Shown here piece after piece: positions 6,332-14,725 of a DNA stretch of 57,065 nucleotides. Position 1 is the stretch's first letter. The number at the start of each line of letters is the position of its first letter. The stretch spans positions 1 to 57,065 of the forward strand of contig JAEURC010000093.1 of NCBI GenBank assembly GCA_016789025.1. The letters are read 5' to 3'. The position numbers were made by a program, and so were the translations under genes. The notes under the pieces are model-generated. The model saw nothing but the letters and a program-made list of their open reading frames with translations. It had not been told where the DNA came from and did no database searches. Source of the stretch: Anaerolineales bacterium (lineage in GTDB: Bacteria > Chloroflexota > Anaerolineae > Anaerolineales > Villigracilaceae).

Positions 6332-8764
6332 ATGAAACCTCGTTGGCGAAAAGTTCTGCACGACCTCATAGATAACAAAGCCCGCACACTGCTGGTGGTA
6401 TTTTCCATTGCGGTGGGCGTGTTTTCCATTGGCGTGATCGCAGGCGCGTACCAGATCATCTCGCAGGATATGGGCGTCTCGTATTCGGCGAACGTGCCAG
6501 CTAACATCGAAATGCGCATGACGAACTTCGATGAGGATGTTCTCGATTCCATTCGCAACCAGCCGAACGTGAAAGATGCCGAAGCGCGGCGCGTGTTCAA
6601 CATGCGCGTGCGCGTGCCAGGGACCGAGAAATGGGTCACGCTCGATATGAACGCGTTCGAGAGTTTTGAAGACAACCAGGTCAACTTGTTGCTTCCGCTC
6701 GAAGGCGCGTCTGCCCCTGAAAAGCACGAAGTTCTGCTGGAAATGAATGCGTTGGAAGATCTGGATGTGAGCGTGGGCGACCTGCTCGAGTTCCAACTCC
6801 CCGATGGCTCGACCAAAACTCTACCTGTGACGGGCATCGTGCAAGATACCGCCTCAAGCGCAGGCGACTTCCTCGCCTCGCCGTTCGGCTACATCTCGAT
6901 GGACACGCTTCAATACCTCGGTCAGCCTGATTCGTTTAACCGAGCCTTGGTCACCGTGACGGGCGACGGCGACGACCTTGCCTACGTCCGCGAGGTGGGG
7001 GCGGCGTTGAAGGACAAACTCGAAAAGAACGGACAGCTCGTCGTCCGTTCGCGGTTTTCCGAATCGCACAAGCATCCGCTGGCAGATACGATCAACGCGG
7101 TTCTCGGCATCCTGCTCGCGTTGGGAATTTTGATCGTGTTCCTCTCCAGTTCGTTGATCGCCAACACGTTGAGCGCGTTGTTGAACCAGCACTTGCGTCA
7201 CATCGGCGTGATCAAACTCGTGGGCGGACAGCGCAATCAAGTCTTTCGCATGTACATCACGCTCATCATGGCGTTCGGGGTTATCGCTTTGCTGATCGCG
7301 GTCCCGTTCGGCGGGGCGGGCGCGTATGGACTTGCTGAATTCATCGCCAGCGAATTGAACTTCAACTTGCTCGGTTATCGCATCGTGCCATTGGCATTGC
7401 TGATCCAAATTCTCGTGGGTTTGTTCGTGCCGCTTATTGCGGGGCTCGCGCCAGTGGTCAACGGTTCGCGCATCACGGTGTTGCAGGCTCTCAGCGGCGG
7501 GGTGGCTGACGATGAGCAACCAGCCCCAAGCGGCGAAAGGAAGCGTTTGTCGTGGCTCGATCGGATTCAGGTCAAAGCGACGCGCATCCTCGCCGCGCGC
7601 GGACTCCACATCCCGCGTCCGTTCGTTATTTCGTTGCGCAACACGTTCCGAAGAAAGAACCGCCTCATGCTGACGTTGTTCACGCTGACGATGGGCGGCG
7701 CGATCTTCATTGCGGTGTTCAATGTGCGCGTCAGTCTGCACGATTACATCGGACAAATCGCCAAATATTTTTCCGCCGACGTGTCGCTGGATTTCGATGA
7801 GCCGTATCGTTTGCGCGAGATCGAACAAATTGCGATGAAGGTGGACGGCGTGGAGCAAGTGGAGGGTTGGCAGTTCGTGAGCGGCGAGTTGCTCGATGCG
7901 AACGGCAATGTGATGGAGAACCTCAACATGTTCGGTCCGCCCGCGAACAGCAAACTGGTTCAGCCGAATATTCTCGAGGGGCGTTGGATCCGCGCGGACG
8001 ATGTGAAGAAACTTGCCATCAGCGAAAGCGCGCGCAAATATTTTCCCGACCTCAAGGTGGGCGATCAAGTGCATTTGAAGATCGAAGGGCGCGAAGAGTT
8101 ATGGGAAGTGATCGGCATTTTTCAATTCATGGATCGCGAAGGCGTGCTGGCGTACGCGCCGTTTGAATATGTTTCGCAAATGAACGATCTTGTGAATCGT
8201 TCGTATTCGTTCAGGCTTGAAACGGAAGAACACAGCCGCGCCTACCAAGACGCCAAAGCCGAAGAGTTGGATAAATTCTTACACGATCAAGGATTTAAAG
8301 TCCGCGTGGCAGAGTCGGGCAGCGCGTCGTTGGATTCGGCGGTGGAAAGTTTGGACACGCTGGTCATCTTTTTGCTCATCATGGCGATCCTCACCGCCGT
8401 CGTCGGCTCGATGGGACTCACTGGCACGATGGGCATGAACGTGCTCGAACGCACGCGCGAGATCGGCATCATGCGCGCCATCGGCGCCGACGACCGCGCC
8501 GTGATGCGAACGGTCATTGCCGAGGGCATCGTGATCGGTACGATGTCGTTCGTGCTCGCGGTGATCCTGTCCGTGCCGTTCTCGTATTTGTTGTCAACCA
8601 TCGTCAGCCTCGCCATTTTCCAATCGGCAATTGACGTGGTCTTCACGTATCAAGGCTATGTCATCTGGCTCGCGCTGGTCTTGGCGCTCTCGACCCTCGC
8701 AAGTGTCATCCCCGCCCGCAACGCCGCGCGGCTGACCATCCGCGAGGTGTTGGCGTATGAGTGA
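6332..8764 (+). CDS. FtsX-family ABC transporter permease
   Basis: An 810-residue inner-membrane protein with duplicated MacB/FtsX architecture. An N-terminal membrane helix (about 15-38) is followed by an extracytoplasmic domain, then three helices of the first FtsX domain (about 250-380). A second set starts near residue 435, with its closing helices after about 675. The motif ERTREIGIMRAIGA in the second core is typical of the family. It should form the membrane part of the exporter with the two upstream ATPases and the downstream lipoprotein adaptor. The substrate is unknown; family members move lipoproteins, peptides, macrolides or lipids. No Shine-Dalgarno is visible and a heptamer repeat abuts the start. 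Confidence 0.9.
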   Translation: MKPRWRKVLHDLIDNKARTLLVVFSIAVGVFSIGVIAGAYQIISQDMGVSYSANVPANIEMRMTNFDEDVLDSIRNQPNVKDAEARRVFNMRVRVPGTEKWVTLDMNAFESFEDNQVNLLLPLEGASAPEKHEVLLEMNALEDLDVSVGDLLEFQLPDGSTKTLPVTGIVQDTASSAGDFLASPFGYISMDTLQYLGQPDSFNRALVTVTGDGDDLAYVREVGAALKDKLEKNGQLVVRSRFSESHKHPLADTINAVLGILLALGILIVFLSSSLIANTLSALLNQHLRHIGVIKLVGGQRNQVFRMYITLIMAFGVIALLIAVPFGGAGAYGLAEFIASELNFNLLGYRIVPLALLIQILVGLFVPLIAGLAPVVNGSRITVLQALSGGVADDEQPAPSGERKRLSWLDRIQVKATRILAARGLHIPRPFVISLRNTFRRKNRLMLTLFTLTMGGAIFIAVFNVRVSLHDYIGQIAKYFSADVSLDFDEPYRLREIEQIAMKVDGVEQVEGWQFVSGELLDANGNVMENLNMFGPPANSKLVQPNILEGRWIRADDVKKLAISESARKYFPDLKVGDQVHLKIEGREELWEVIGIFQFMDREGVLAYAPFEYVSQMNDLVNRSYSFRLETEEHSRAYQDAKAEELDKFLHDQGFKVRVAESGSASLDSAVESLDTLVIFLLIMAILTAVVGSMGLTGTMGMNVLERTREIGIMRAIGADDRAVMRTVIAEGIVIGTMSFVLAVILSVPFSYLLSTIVSLAIFQSAIDVVFTYQGYVIWLALVLALSTLASVIPARNAARLTIREVLAYE

Positions 8765-8773
8765 TGAAAACCT

Positions 8774-8869
8774 GTAAACAGGTAAACACGTAGACACGGA
8801 AACATGGAAATACGTAGACATGGAAACATGTATACCTGTGTACTTGTTTACTTGTATACCTGTCTACTA
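8774..8869. repeat. Twelve-unit octamer element, 96 bp (copy A)
   Basis: Exactly twelve consecutive 8-bp words. The first seven follow GTARACAN with variants and the last five follow GTNTACYT. In phase, the right units are the reverse complement of the left unit (NGTAGACA against TGTCTACN). It starts 9 nt after the permease stop and ends 18 nt before ATG 8888. The RNA could fold as a hairpin in many octamer-shifted registers. A second element of identical length lies at 15788-15883. Confidence 0.85.
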
Positions 8870-8887
8870 ATACAAAGAAAGGTAACA

Positions 8888-10054
8888 ATGAATAACATGA
8901 AAAAGAAAATTATGATGTTTACCCTGATCGCCGCGCTGATCCTGACCGCCTGCGCGAATCAACCCGCAGGGACGCCTGCCCCAGCCGCGGATACCGTCGC
9001 CGCCACTGATAGCGTCATCGCGGAGGGGAAGATTCGTCCCGTCCACGCGGCGAATCTGTCGTTTCAAGCGTTCGGCATTGTGGAATCGGTCAACGTGAAA
9101 ATTGGCGATTCGGTGAAAGAAGGCGATGTGCTTGCGCGGCTCTCGAATGCCAGCCTCGCCGAAGCGCAACTCTCCGCCGCGAATCTCGAACTGGTCGTCG
9201 CGCAGCAAGCGTTGGATTCGTTGAACCGCAACGGCTCTGCCAACCTCGCCGCCACATGGACGGCGTACATGAACGCGCAGGAAGTCCGCGAGACAGCCGA
9301 ACGTGATTGGGAAGCGTTGAATGTGGATTCTATCGAAGACCGCATCGAAGACGCCAAGGCTGACCTCGAAGACCTCGAGGAGGATTTGCAAGACGCGCAA
9401 GATGAGTTCGATAAATACAAAGATTTGGACAAGGATAATTCCAAGCGCGTGACCGCCGAAGATGTGCTCGAAACCGCGCAGGAAAATTACAACGAAGCCT
9501 TGCGCGATCTCGATGAAATTACGCGCGAACGCGATACCGTCCGCGCCGCGTTGGACGCCGCGCTTGGGACCGAAGCCGAAGCGAAGTATCAATTTGAGAT
9601 TTCCTCTAGCGGCGTGAACGAGGATCAACTTGCGTTGGCAACCGCTCGTTTGCAAAGCGCGGATGCGCAAATTATGGCGGCGCGGGCGAATCTGTCCAAC
9701 TATGTGATCGCCGCGCCGTTCGATGGAGTCGTGGCTGATGTGGCGGTCGAGGCGGGCGAACAGGTTTCCCCTGAGAATCGAATCGTCAGCATTGCGGATA
9801 CATCCGCGTGGCTGATCGAAACGACCGACGTCACCGAACTTGAAGTCGTGAAATTGTCCGTTGGACAAAACGTCACGTTCACTGCCGATGCGTTGGATGA
9901 TGTCACGATGAACGGCGTGGTCACCGAGATCAGTCAGTCATCTGTGTTGCAAGGCGGCGACGTGATCTACACCGTGCGTATTGCGGCAAATGATGTTGAT
10001 CCGCGTGTGATGTGGGGGATGACGGTGGAAGTGACGTTCGAGCCGTTGGAATAA
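8888..10054 (+). CDS. HlyD/MacA-type periplasmic adaptor lipoprotein
   Basis: A 388-residue adaptor. The signal peptide and lipobox read LILTACANQ, with Cys22 as the lipidated residue. A lipoyl-like half follows (IVESVNVKIGDSVKEGDVLARL), then a long acidic coiled-coil hairpin rich in Asp, Glu and Lys (about 100-250). The second lipoyl half is YVIAAPFDGVVADVAVEAGEQV and a beta-barrel domain closes the protein. The start at 8888 is chosen because AAAGGT precedes it and the signal peptide begins there; an in-frame start farther upstream would be encoded by the octamer repeat. It completes the TetR-linked exporter operon. Confidence 0.9.
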   Translation: MNNMKKKIMMFTLIAALILTACANQPAGTPAPAADTVAATDSVIAEGKIRPVHAANLSFQAFGIVESVNVKIGDSVKEGDVLARLSNASLAEAQLSAANLELVVAQQALDSLNRNGSANLAATWTAYMNAQEVRETAERDWEALNVDSIEDRIEDAKADLEDLEEDLQDAQDEFDKYKDLDKDNSKRVTAEDVLETAQENYNEALRDLDEITRERDTVRAALDAALGTEAEAKYQFEISSSGVNEDQLALATARLQSADAQIMAARANLSNYVIAAPFDGVVADVAVEAGEQVSPENRIVSIADTSAWLIETTDVTELEVVKLSVGQNVTFTADALDDVTMNGVVTEISQSSVLQGGDVIYTVRIAANDVDPRVMWGMTVEVTFEPLE

Positions 10055-10061
10055 TTTCTTT

Positions 10062-10129
10062 GCCACAGATTTACACGGATTTCACGAATTTTTAAAAACC
10101 GATCCGTGTAAATCTGTGAAATCCGTGGC
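10062..10129. repeat. 10-bp-phased palindrome CACNGATT
   Basis: Forward decamers of the type nnCACNGATT are followed in the same 10-bp phase by complementary decamers (ATCCGTGNAA, ATCTGTGAAA, TCCGTGG). Together they make a long imperfect hairpin at the end of the exporter operon. It may serve as its terminator, although no T-run follows directly. Confidence 0.65.
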
Positions 10130-10145
10130 TGAGGTTTTGAATATC

Positions 10146-10175
10146 GTAGGGATAGACACATAGGCCTGTCCCTAC
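10146..10175. repeat. Short palindrome GTAGGGA...TCCCTAC
   Basis: A near-perfect inverted repeat directly upstream of the ruvB -10 region. A related sequence beginning GTAGGGG and ending CCCCTAC occurs at about 52297-52341. Confidence 0.5.
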
Positions 10176-10182
10176 TTTTATT

Positions 10183-10191
10183 TGCTATAAT
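10183..10191 (+). promoter_or_regulatory. Extended -10 of ruvB, leaderless configuration
   Basis: TGCTATAAT ends 6 nt before the ruvB ATG at 10198. Initiation about 7 nt downstream of the -10 box would fall on the start codon itself. No Shine-Dalgarno is present. Confidence 0.65.
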
Positions 10192-10197
10192 CGCTTC

Positions 10198-11217
10198 ATG
10201 CCCAAACAAAAACAACTCGATCCCGAATCGAAACCCGACGACCGCGTGGATAACGCTCTGCGTCCGCAGCAACTTGCCGACCTCATCGGTCAGGATCAAG
10301 TGAAAGAGAATCTTTCGATCCTCATTGATGCGGCGAAACATCGCGGCGAGGCGTTGGATCATGTTTTGTTTTACGGACCGCCTGGGTTGGGCAAGACCAC
10401 GCTCGCGCATGTGTTGGGCAACGAGATGGGCGTCAACGTCAAGGTCACTGCGGGTCCCGCCATCGAACGCGCAGGCGATCTCGCCGCCATCCTCACCAAC
10501 CTCCGCGCGGGCGACGTGATCTTTATTGATGAAATTCACCGCCTCGGACGCGCAGTGGAGGAAGTGCTCTACCCCGCCATGGAAGATTTCTCGTTGGACA
10601 TCGTCATCGGCAAGGGACCCTCGGCTCGTTCTCTACGCCTCAAACTGCCTCGCTTTACTGTGGTCGGCGCCACCACCCGACTCGCCCTCGTCACCGCGCC
10701 GTTGCGCGCGCGTTTCGGCGCGGTCTATCGTTTGGATTATTACGACATCGAAGCCATGCGTCAAATTGTCGCGCGCGCCGCAGGGATGCTCAAAGTGTCC
10801 GCAGACGAATCAGGCATAAGGGAAGTTGCGAGGCGGGCGCGAGGGACGCCGCGTATCGCCCTGCGACTCTTGCGCCGCGTCCGCGATTTCGCCCAAGTCC
10901 GCGCGGATGGGACGATCACCTCCGCCGTCGCAAAAGAAGCGTTGGATCTGTTGCAAGTTGATCCGCTCGGGCTCGACGACGTTGACCGCCGCGTGCTGAA
11001 AACGATCATCGAAAAATACGGCGGCGGACCCGTCGGCTTGAACACCATCGCCGCGTCCATCAGCGAAGAGCAGGATACGATCATGGACGTGGTCGAGCCG
11101 TATCTTTTGCAACTCGGCTTTTTAGACCGCACCCCGCAAGGACGCGTCGCCACCAAATCCGCGTATGAGCATTTGGGGTTGGATTATGTGGAAGAGGGTC
11201 AGCCGCGACTCCTTTAG
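10198..11217 (+). CDS. ruvB: Holliday junction branch migration ATPase RuvB
   Basis: A 339-residue AAA+ motor that drives branch migration with RuvA during recombination repair. Walker A is GPPGLGKTT (about 61-69), Walker B FIDEIHRL, sensor 1 GATTR and the arginine-finger region [10 protein letters not shown]-terminal winged-helix domain ends the protein ([20 protein letters not shown]). The length is typical. ruvA and ruvC are not next to it. The transcript is probably leaderless, since the -10 box ends 6 nt before the ATG. Confidence 0.98.
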   Translation: MPKQKQLDPESKPDDRVDNALRPQQLADLIGQDQVKENLSILIDAAKHRGEALDHVLFYGPPGLGKTTLAHVLGNEMGVNVKVTAGPAIERAGDLAAILTNLRAGDVIFIDEIHRLGRAVEEVLYPAMEDFSLDIVIGKGPSARSLRLKLPRFTVVGATTRLALVTAPLRARFGAVYRLDYYDIEAMRQIVARAAGMLKVSADESGIREVARRARGTPRIALRLLRRVRDFAQVRADGTITSAVAKEALDLLQVDPLGLDDVDRRVLKTIIEKYGGGPVGLNTIAASISEEQDTIMDVVEPYLLQLGFLDRTPQGRVATKSAYEHLGLDYVEEGQPRLL

Positions 11218-11222
11218 TGTCG

Positions 11223-11278
11223 AAGGTCAAAAGTCAAAAGTCAACCTTGCGACCTTTGACCTTTGACCTTTGACTGAG
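11223..11278. repeat. Heptamer-phased palindrome AAGGTCA/TGACCTT
   Basis: Eight 7-bp units in one phase: three AARGTCA-type units, a spacer unit, then three GACCTTT units and a partial one. The right units are the reverse complement of the left ones. The element lies between ruvB and the DUF2905 gene. Related heptamers occur inside the uracil-DNA glycosylase gene (13814-13848). Confidence 0.75.
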
Positions 11279-11284
11279 AAGAAT

Positions 11285-11512
11285 ATGGAATCCCTCGCTC
11301 GCTACTTGATGCTCGGCGGAATTGTCTTATTCCTCCTCGGCGGCGGAGTGTACCTCGCCGCGAAATTCGGCTTGCCGCTTGGACGTTTGCCTGGCGATAT
11401 ACGTATCGAAGGGGAGAATGGTTCGTTTTATTTTCCGACAGCGAGTTCGATATTGGTATCAGTGGTGTTGACGATTGTGTTGAACTTAGTCTCATTCCTT
11501 TTTAAAAAATGA
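11285..11512 (+). CDS. DUF2905 small membrane protein
   Basis: A 75-residue protein with two predicted membrane helices (LMLGGIVLFLLGGGVYLAA and a C-terminal SILVSVVLTIVLNLVSFLF). A short loop between them has the DUF2905 signature GRLPGDIRIEG. The family is short, conserved and of unknown function; members are often encoded near ruvB, as here. ATG 11285 is preferred over an upstream TTG that lies inside the heptamer repeat. The stop overlaps the next start (ATGA at 11509-11512). Confidence 0.85.
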   Translation: MESLARYLMLGGIVLFLLGGGVYLAAKFGLPLGRLPGDIRIEGENGSFYFPTASSILVSVVLTIVLNLVSFLFKK

Positions 11513-12243
11513 AGATAGCCAAATCACAGAATAGTGTTTGTAGGCTATGCAAAAAAGAAGCAAAATTGTGCAATTCCCATATTTTGCCAGAGTTTTTCTA
11601 TCTTGATTTGTATGAGGAAAAACATAGAACTCTTCAGATTGCCAAAGAGGGTGAAAAGATTATTCAGAAAGGGATACGAGAATACTTACTCTGCCAACAA
11701 TGCGAGACTAAACTAAGCGAATATGAGAAATATGCGAAAGAACTTATTAATGAAATTCCGAACTTTTCCCGTGATGATAACTTAGGAGTTTTGTATTCGG
11801 AAAATGTTAATTACGCCAAGTTCAAATTATTTCAGTTATCGCTTCTTTGGCGCTCTGCGATATCAGCTCATGTTGCTTTTTCTCAAATTGATTTAGGTCC
11901 TCACGAAGAGAAGATTCGTCGAATGTTAGATGACAAAAATCCAGGAAAGGCTTCAGAGTATGGCTGTATGCTTTCGCTAATTCCTAATACCGAACTGATT
12001 AATAACATTATACAATCCCCAACCCGATTTACAAAGAAGTTATTCGGTCACACCGCTTTCAAATTTCCAATAGGAAACTTAACTTGGGTCTTTATCGTAT
12101 CAAGCCACAAACTTAGCCCATGGATGCGAGAATTATTCTTGCAAGAATCTGGGATGCTTCGAGTAATGATCTCACGTCGCGATGAGAGCTCAGAGATAAT
12201 GAAATTAGGGCAAATTCTTCAAGGTTTTGGCAGAAGTTTTTGA
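11509..12243 (+). CDS. AT-rich zinc-finger/HNH-like protein of unknown function
   Basis: A 244-residue protein. The N-terminal Cys pair CRLCKK (C12, C15) with NSHILPEFFY and a second pair CQQC (about 63-66) form a treble-clef-like zinc site as in HNH-type proteins. No complete HNH catalytic triad is obvious. The remainder is helical and unrecognised. The gene is visibly AT-rich compared with both neighbours and uses AT-rich codons. It is nevertheless tightly packed: its ATG overlaps the DUF2905 stop, and its TGA lies 2 nt before the queA start. That suggests acquired DNA now translated with the host operon. Nuclease activity is only a possibility. Confidence 0.75.
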   Translation: MKIAKSQNSVCRLCKKEAKLCNSHILPEFFYLDLYEEKHRTLQIAKEGEKIIQKGIREYLLCQQCETKLSEYEKYAKELINEIPNFSRDDNLGVLYSENVNYAKFKLFQLSLLWRSAISAHVAFSQIDLGPHEEKIRRMLDDKNPGKASEYGCMLSLIPNTELINNIIQSPTRFTKKLFGHTAFKFPIGNLTWVFIVSSHKLSPWMRELFLQESGMLRVMISRRDESSEIMKLGQILQGFGRSF

Positions 12244-12245
12244 CA

Positions 12246-13256
12246 TTGAAAACCTCCGACTTCGACTACAACCTCCCCGAATCCTCCATCGCGCAGACGC
12301 CTGCTGAGCCGCGTGATTCGTCGCGCTTGTTGGTGTTGCATCGTGAGAGTGGAAAACTTGAGCATCGCATCTTCTGCGATGTGACGGATTATCTCAACGC
12401 GGGCGATCTGCTCGTGTTGAATCAGACGCGCGTCATCCCTGCGAGGATCTTCGCGCGGAAAGAGACTGGCGGACGAGTGGAACTCTTGCTATTGCGCCGC
12501 CGCGACGAACTCACATGGGAGGCGTTGGTCGGCGGCAAAGGTCTGCGCGTGGGCAAACTGGCGCAAGTGGAAGATGGACCCGAAGTTCAGATCATCGAAG
12601 AGTTGAGCGGGTCGGAGCGATTGATAAAATTTTCCGAACCCATCGAGCCGTATTTTTCCAAGGTGGGGAATGTGCCGCTTCCGCCGTACATTCACGAGAA
12701 ACTAGACGATCCTGAACGCTATCAAACCGTCTATGCCAAAGAACCCGGCTCCGCCGCCGCGCCCACGGCTGGACTCCATTTCACGCCGCGTTTGCTGGAG
12801 GAGTTGCAAGTCAAAGGGGTGAGAGTCGCGTATGTCACATTGCATGTCGGCTTGGACACGTTCGCGCCGGTCAATGAAGATAACCCCGAAGAACACAAGA
12901 TCCACAGCGAGTGGTGCGAGTTGACTCAAGAAACAGCGGACGCGATCAACGAAACCCGCGCGAAAGGCGGGAGGGTGATCGCTGTCGGCACCACTTCTGT
13001 TCGCACGCTCGAATCTGCCGCCAATTACCAATTACCAATTACTCCCTTTACCGGCCCCACCTCCCTCTACATTCTCCCCGGCTATCAATTCAAAGTTGTG
13101 GACGCGATGATCACAAACTTTCACCTGCCCAAGTCTACGCTGTTGATGCTGGTCAGCGCGTTTGCGGGGCGCGAGAAAATTTTAGAAACATACAACATGG
13201 CAATTCAAGAAGGTTATCGTTTCTACTCGTTTGGCGACGCGATGTTAATTCTCTAA
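12246..13256 (+). CDS. queA: tRNA preQ1(34) S-adenosylmethionine ribosyltransferase-isomerase
   Basis: A 336-residue enzyme that makes epoxyqueuosine at tRNA position 34. It starts KTSDFDYNLPESSIAQTP, the standard N-terminus, and contains EPGSAAAPTAGLHFT, HVGLDTFAPV and the C-terminal YQFKVVDAMITNFHLPKST. The start is taken as TTG 12246, which gives MKTSDFDY; another TTG lies at 12240. The variable loop after TSVRTLESAA is encoded by three tandem AATTACC/T heptamers (13023-13042), the same word found between genes. Other queuosine genes are not in the window. Confidence 0.96.
   Translation: MKTSDFDYNLPESSIAQTPAEPRDSSRLLVLHRESGKLEHRIFCDVTDYLNAGDLLVLNQTRVIPARIFARKETGGRVELLLLRRRDELTWEALVGGKGLRVGKLAQVEDGPEVQIIEELSGSERLIKFSEPIEPYFSKVGNVPLPPYIHEKLDDPERYQTVYAKEPGSAAAPTAGLHFTPRLLEELQVKGVRVAYVTLHVGLDTFAPVNEDNPEEHKIHSEWCELTQETADAINETRAKGGRVIAVGTTSVRTLESAANYQLPITPFTGPTSLYILPGYQFKVVDAMITNFHLPKSTLLMLVSAFAGREKILETYNMAIQEGYRFYSFGDAMLIL
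13023..13042. repeat. AATTACC heptamers inside queA
   Basis: Two AATTACC units and a final AATTAC encode the loop residues NYQLPIT in frame. The surrounding queA motifs are intact, so the repeat is tolerated in a length-variable loop. Confidence 0.65.
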
Positions 13257-13280
13257 GTCTCTGATCACTAATTACCAAAA

Positions 13281-13958
13281 ATGCCATCTCAACTTGAATC
13301 CCTCAACACCGAAATCATCGCCTGCCGAAAATGCCCCCGCCTTGTTGCGTGGCGCGAGGAAGTGGCGCGAGTCAAACGCAAGGCGTACCGGGATCAGGAA
13401 TATTGGGGCAAGCCGGTGCCGGGATTTGGCGACCCGAAAGCGCGCGTCCTTGTGGTGGGACTCGCGCCCGGCGCTCACGGTTCAAACCGGACGGGGCGAG
13501 CGTTTACCGGCGACGCCTCGGGCGGGTTTTTGTATCCGGCGTTGCACAAGGCTGGGTTTGCGAATCAAGCTGAGGTGGTGTCAAGAAGCGACGGTCTTCG
13601 TCTGAAAGATTTATACATTACCGCCGTCGCGCGCTGTGTCCCGCCAGACAACAAACCGAGTCTTGAAGAATTGAAAAACTGCCAGCCGTATCTCGAACGG
13701 GAATTGGAAATTATCAAACCGAAAGTGATCGTCTGTTTGGGACGGATCGCGTATGAAAGAATTTTGAAGATTTTTTCTATTCGCGATTCGTCAATGAAGT
13801 TCGCTCACGGCGCAACCTTTGACCTTCGACCTTCAAACTTTCAACCCGCAACTCTACTCTGTTCTTACCATCCCAGCCAGCAAAACACCTTGACTGGAAA
13901 ACTAACAGTGAAAATGTTCGACGATATTTGGCGAAAGACCGAGGACTTGTTGAAATGA
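13281..13958 (+). CDS. Family 5 uracil-DNA glycosylase (UdgB type)
   Basis: A 225-residue base-excision repair enzyme. Motif A is GLAPGAHGSNRTGRAFTGD, which has the family-5 GLAPxxHG form, and motif B is SYHPSQQNT. The iron-sulfur cluster cysteines are visible as CRKCP near the N-terminus, ARCVPP and NCQPY. A stretch before motif B (TFDLRPSNFQP) is encoded by heptamers of the GACCTTT family found between genes, which apparently lengthens a surface loop. It overlaps the following hydrolase gene by ATGA. Confidence 0.92.
   Translation: MPSQLESLNTEIIACRKCPRLVAWREEVARVKRKAYRDQEYWGKPVPGFGDPKARVLVVGLAPGAHGSNRTGRAFTGDASGGFLYPALHKAGFANQAEVVSRSDGLRLKDLYITAVARCVPPDNKPSLEELKNCQPYLERELEIIKPKVIVCLGRIAYERILKIFSIRDSSMKFAHGATFDLRPSNFQPATLLCSYHPSQQNTLTGKLTVKMFDDIWRKTEDLLK
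13814..13848. repeat. GACCTTY heptamers inside the uracil-DNA glycosylase gene
   Basis: Five 7-bp units (AACCTTT, GACCTTC, GACCTTC, AAACTTT, CAACCCG) lie in the coding frame. They correspond to the intergenic heptamer element at 11223-11278. Confidence 0.6.
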
Positions 13959-14704
13959 ATCGTTGGAGAAAACTCGCAAGAATATTTGTCACAACATTGC
14001 TTGTGGTTGCATTGCTTGGCGCGGGCGGCACGGCGTATTGGGTTTCGCGCACATATCCCGCAAGCGATCTCGCGCTGCAAGCCTTGCCGTCGGATGCGCG
14101 TGTAACGGTTGCCGAGCAGAATGGGATCATCACTTTCGAGCCGGTGGGTATGCGGGCAGCGACTGGTTTCATTTTTTACCCCGGTGCAGGCGTGGACTAT
14201 CGCGCATACGCGCCAATACTTCGTCAGATCGCCGAGCGTGGATATTTTGTTGCGCTCGCGCACGTTCCGCTCAATCTTGCGTTCTTCCGCGCAGACGCGG
14301 CGACCGAGGTGATGGAGCGTTTTCCCGCGATCGAGGTTTGGGCTGTCGGCGGACATTCGCTCGGCGGCGTGGCGGCTTCCGAGTATGCCGCGAAAAATGT
14401 AGACCGCGTGGGCGGTTTGATCTTGTGGGCATCGTACCCAGCCGATGATTCTCTCGCGGCAACGAACATACCTGTCTTGTCTATTTATGGGACGAACGAC
14501 ATGGCAGGCGTTGAGCGCTTCGTACAATCGCAGTCGCAATTGCCCGCGGACGCTCAATTCGTTGTCATTGAAGGCGGGAATCATTCTCAATTCGGCTCGT
14601 ATGGACTTCAGAACGGTGATAACCCCGCTTCGATTTCGGCAGAAGAACAATGGTTGCAAGCTGCGGAAGCGACAGTGCAGTTTCTTATGTCGCTGACACC
14701 GTGA
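13955..14704 (+). CDS. Membrane-anchored alpha/beta hydrolase
   Basis: A 249-residue protein. An N-terminal signal anchor (about 8-30, FVTTLLVVALLGAGGTAYWV) is followed by an alpha/beta hydrolase domain. The nucleophile elbow is GGHSLGGVAASEYA. A likely acidic residue lies in YGTNDMAG and the terminal histidine in EGGNHSQFG. The catalytic domain should be outside the membrane. The start at ATG 13955 overlaps the glycosylase stop, which indicates translational coupling. The substrate cannot be deduced. Confidence 0.85.
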   Translation: MNRWRKLARIFVTTLLVVALLGAGGTAYWVSRTYPASDLALQALPSDARVTVAEQNGIITFEPVGMRAATGFIFYPGAGVDYRAYAPILRQIAERGYFVALAHVPLNLAFFRADAATEVMERFPAIEVWAVGGHSLGGVAASEYAAKNVDRVGGLILWASYPADDSLAATNIPVLSIYGTNDMAGVERFVQSQSQLPADAQFVVIEGGNHSQFGSYGLQNGDNPASISAEEQWLQAAEATVQFLMSLTP

Positions 14705-14725
14705 ACAAACTTTTGCATGTAATAG

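Noticed and set aside
8774..8869. CRISPR array
   Set aside because: Units are 8 bp with no spacers, the halves are inverted relative to each other, and no cas genes are present. The Cas4-like nuclease at 47.9 kb is isolated.
8804..8887. Longer N-terminus for the adaptor lipoprotein
   Set aside because: The extension would be encoded by the octamer repeat and would bury the signal peptide; ATG 8888 has a ribosome-binding site.
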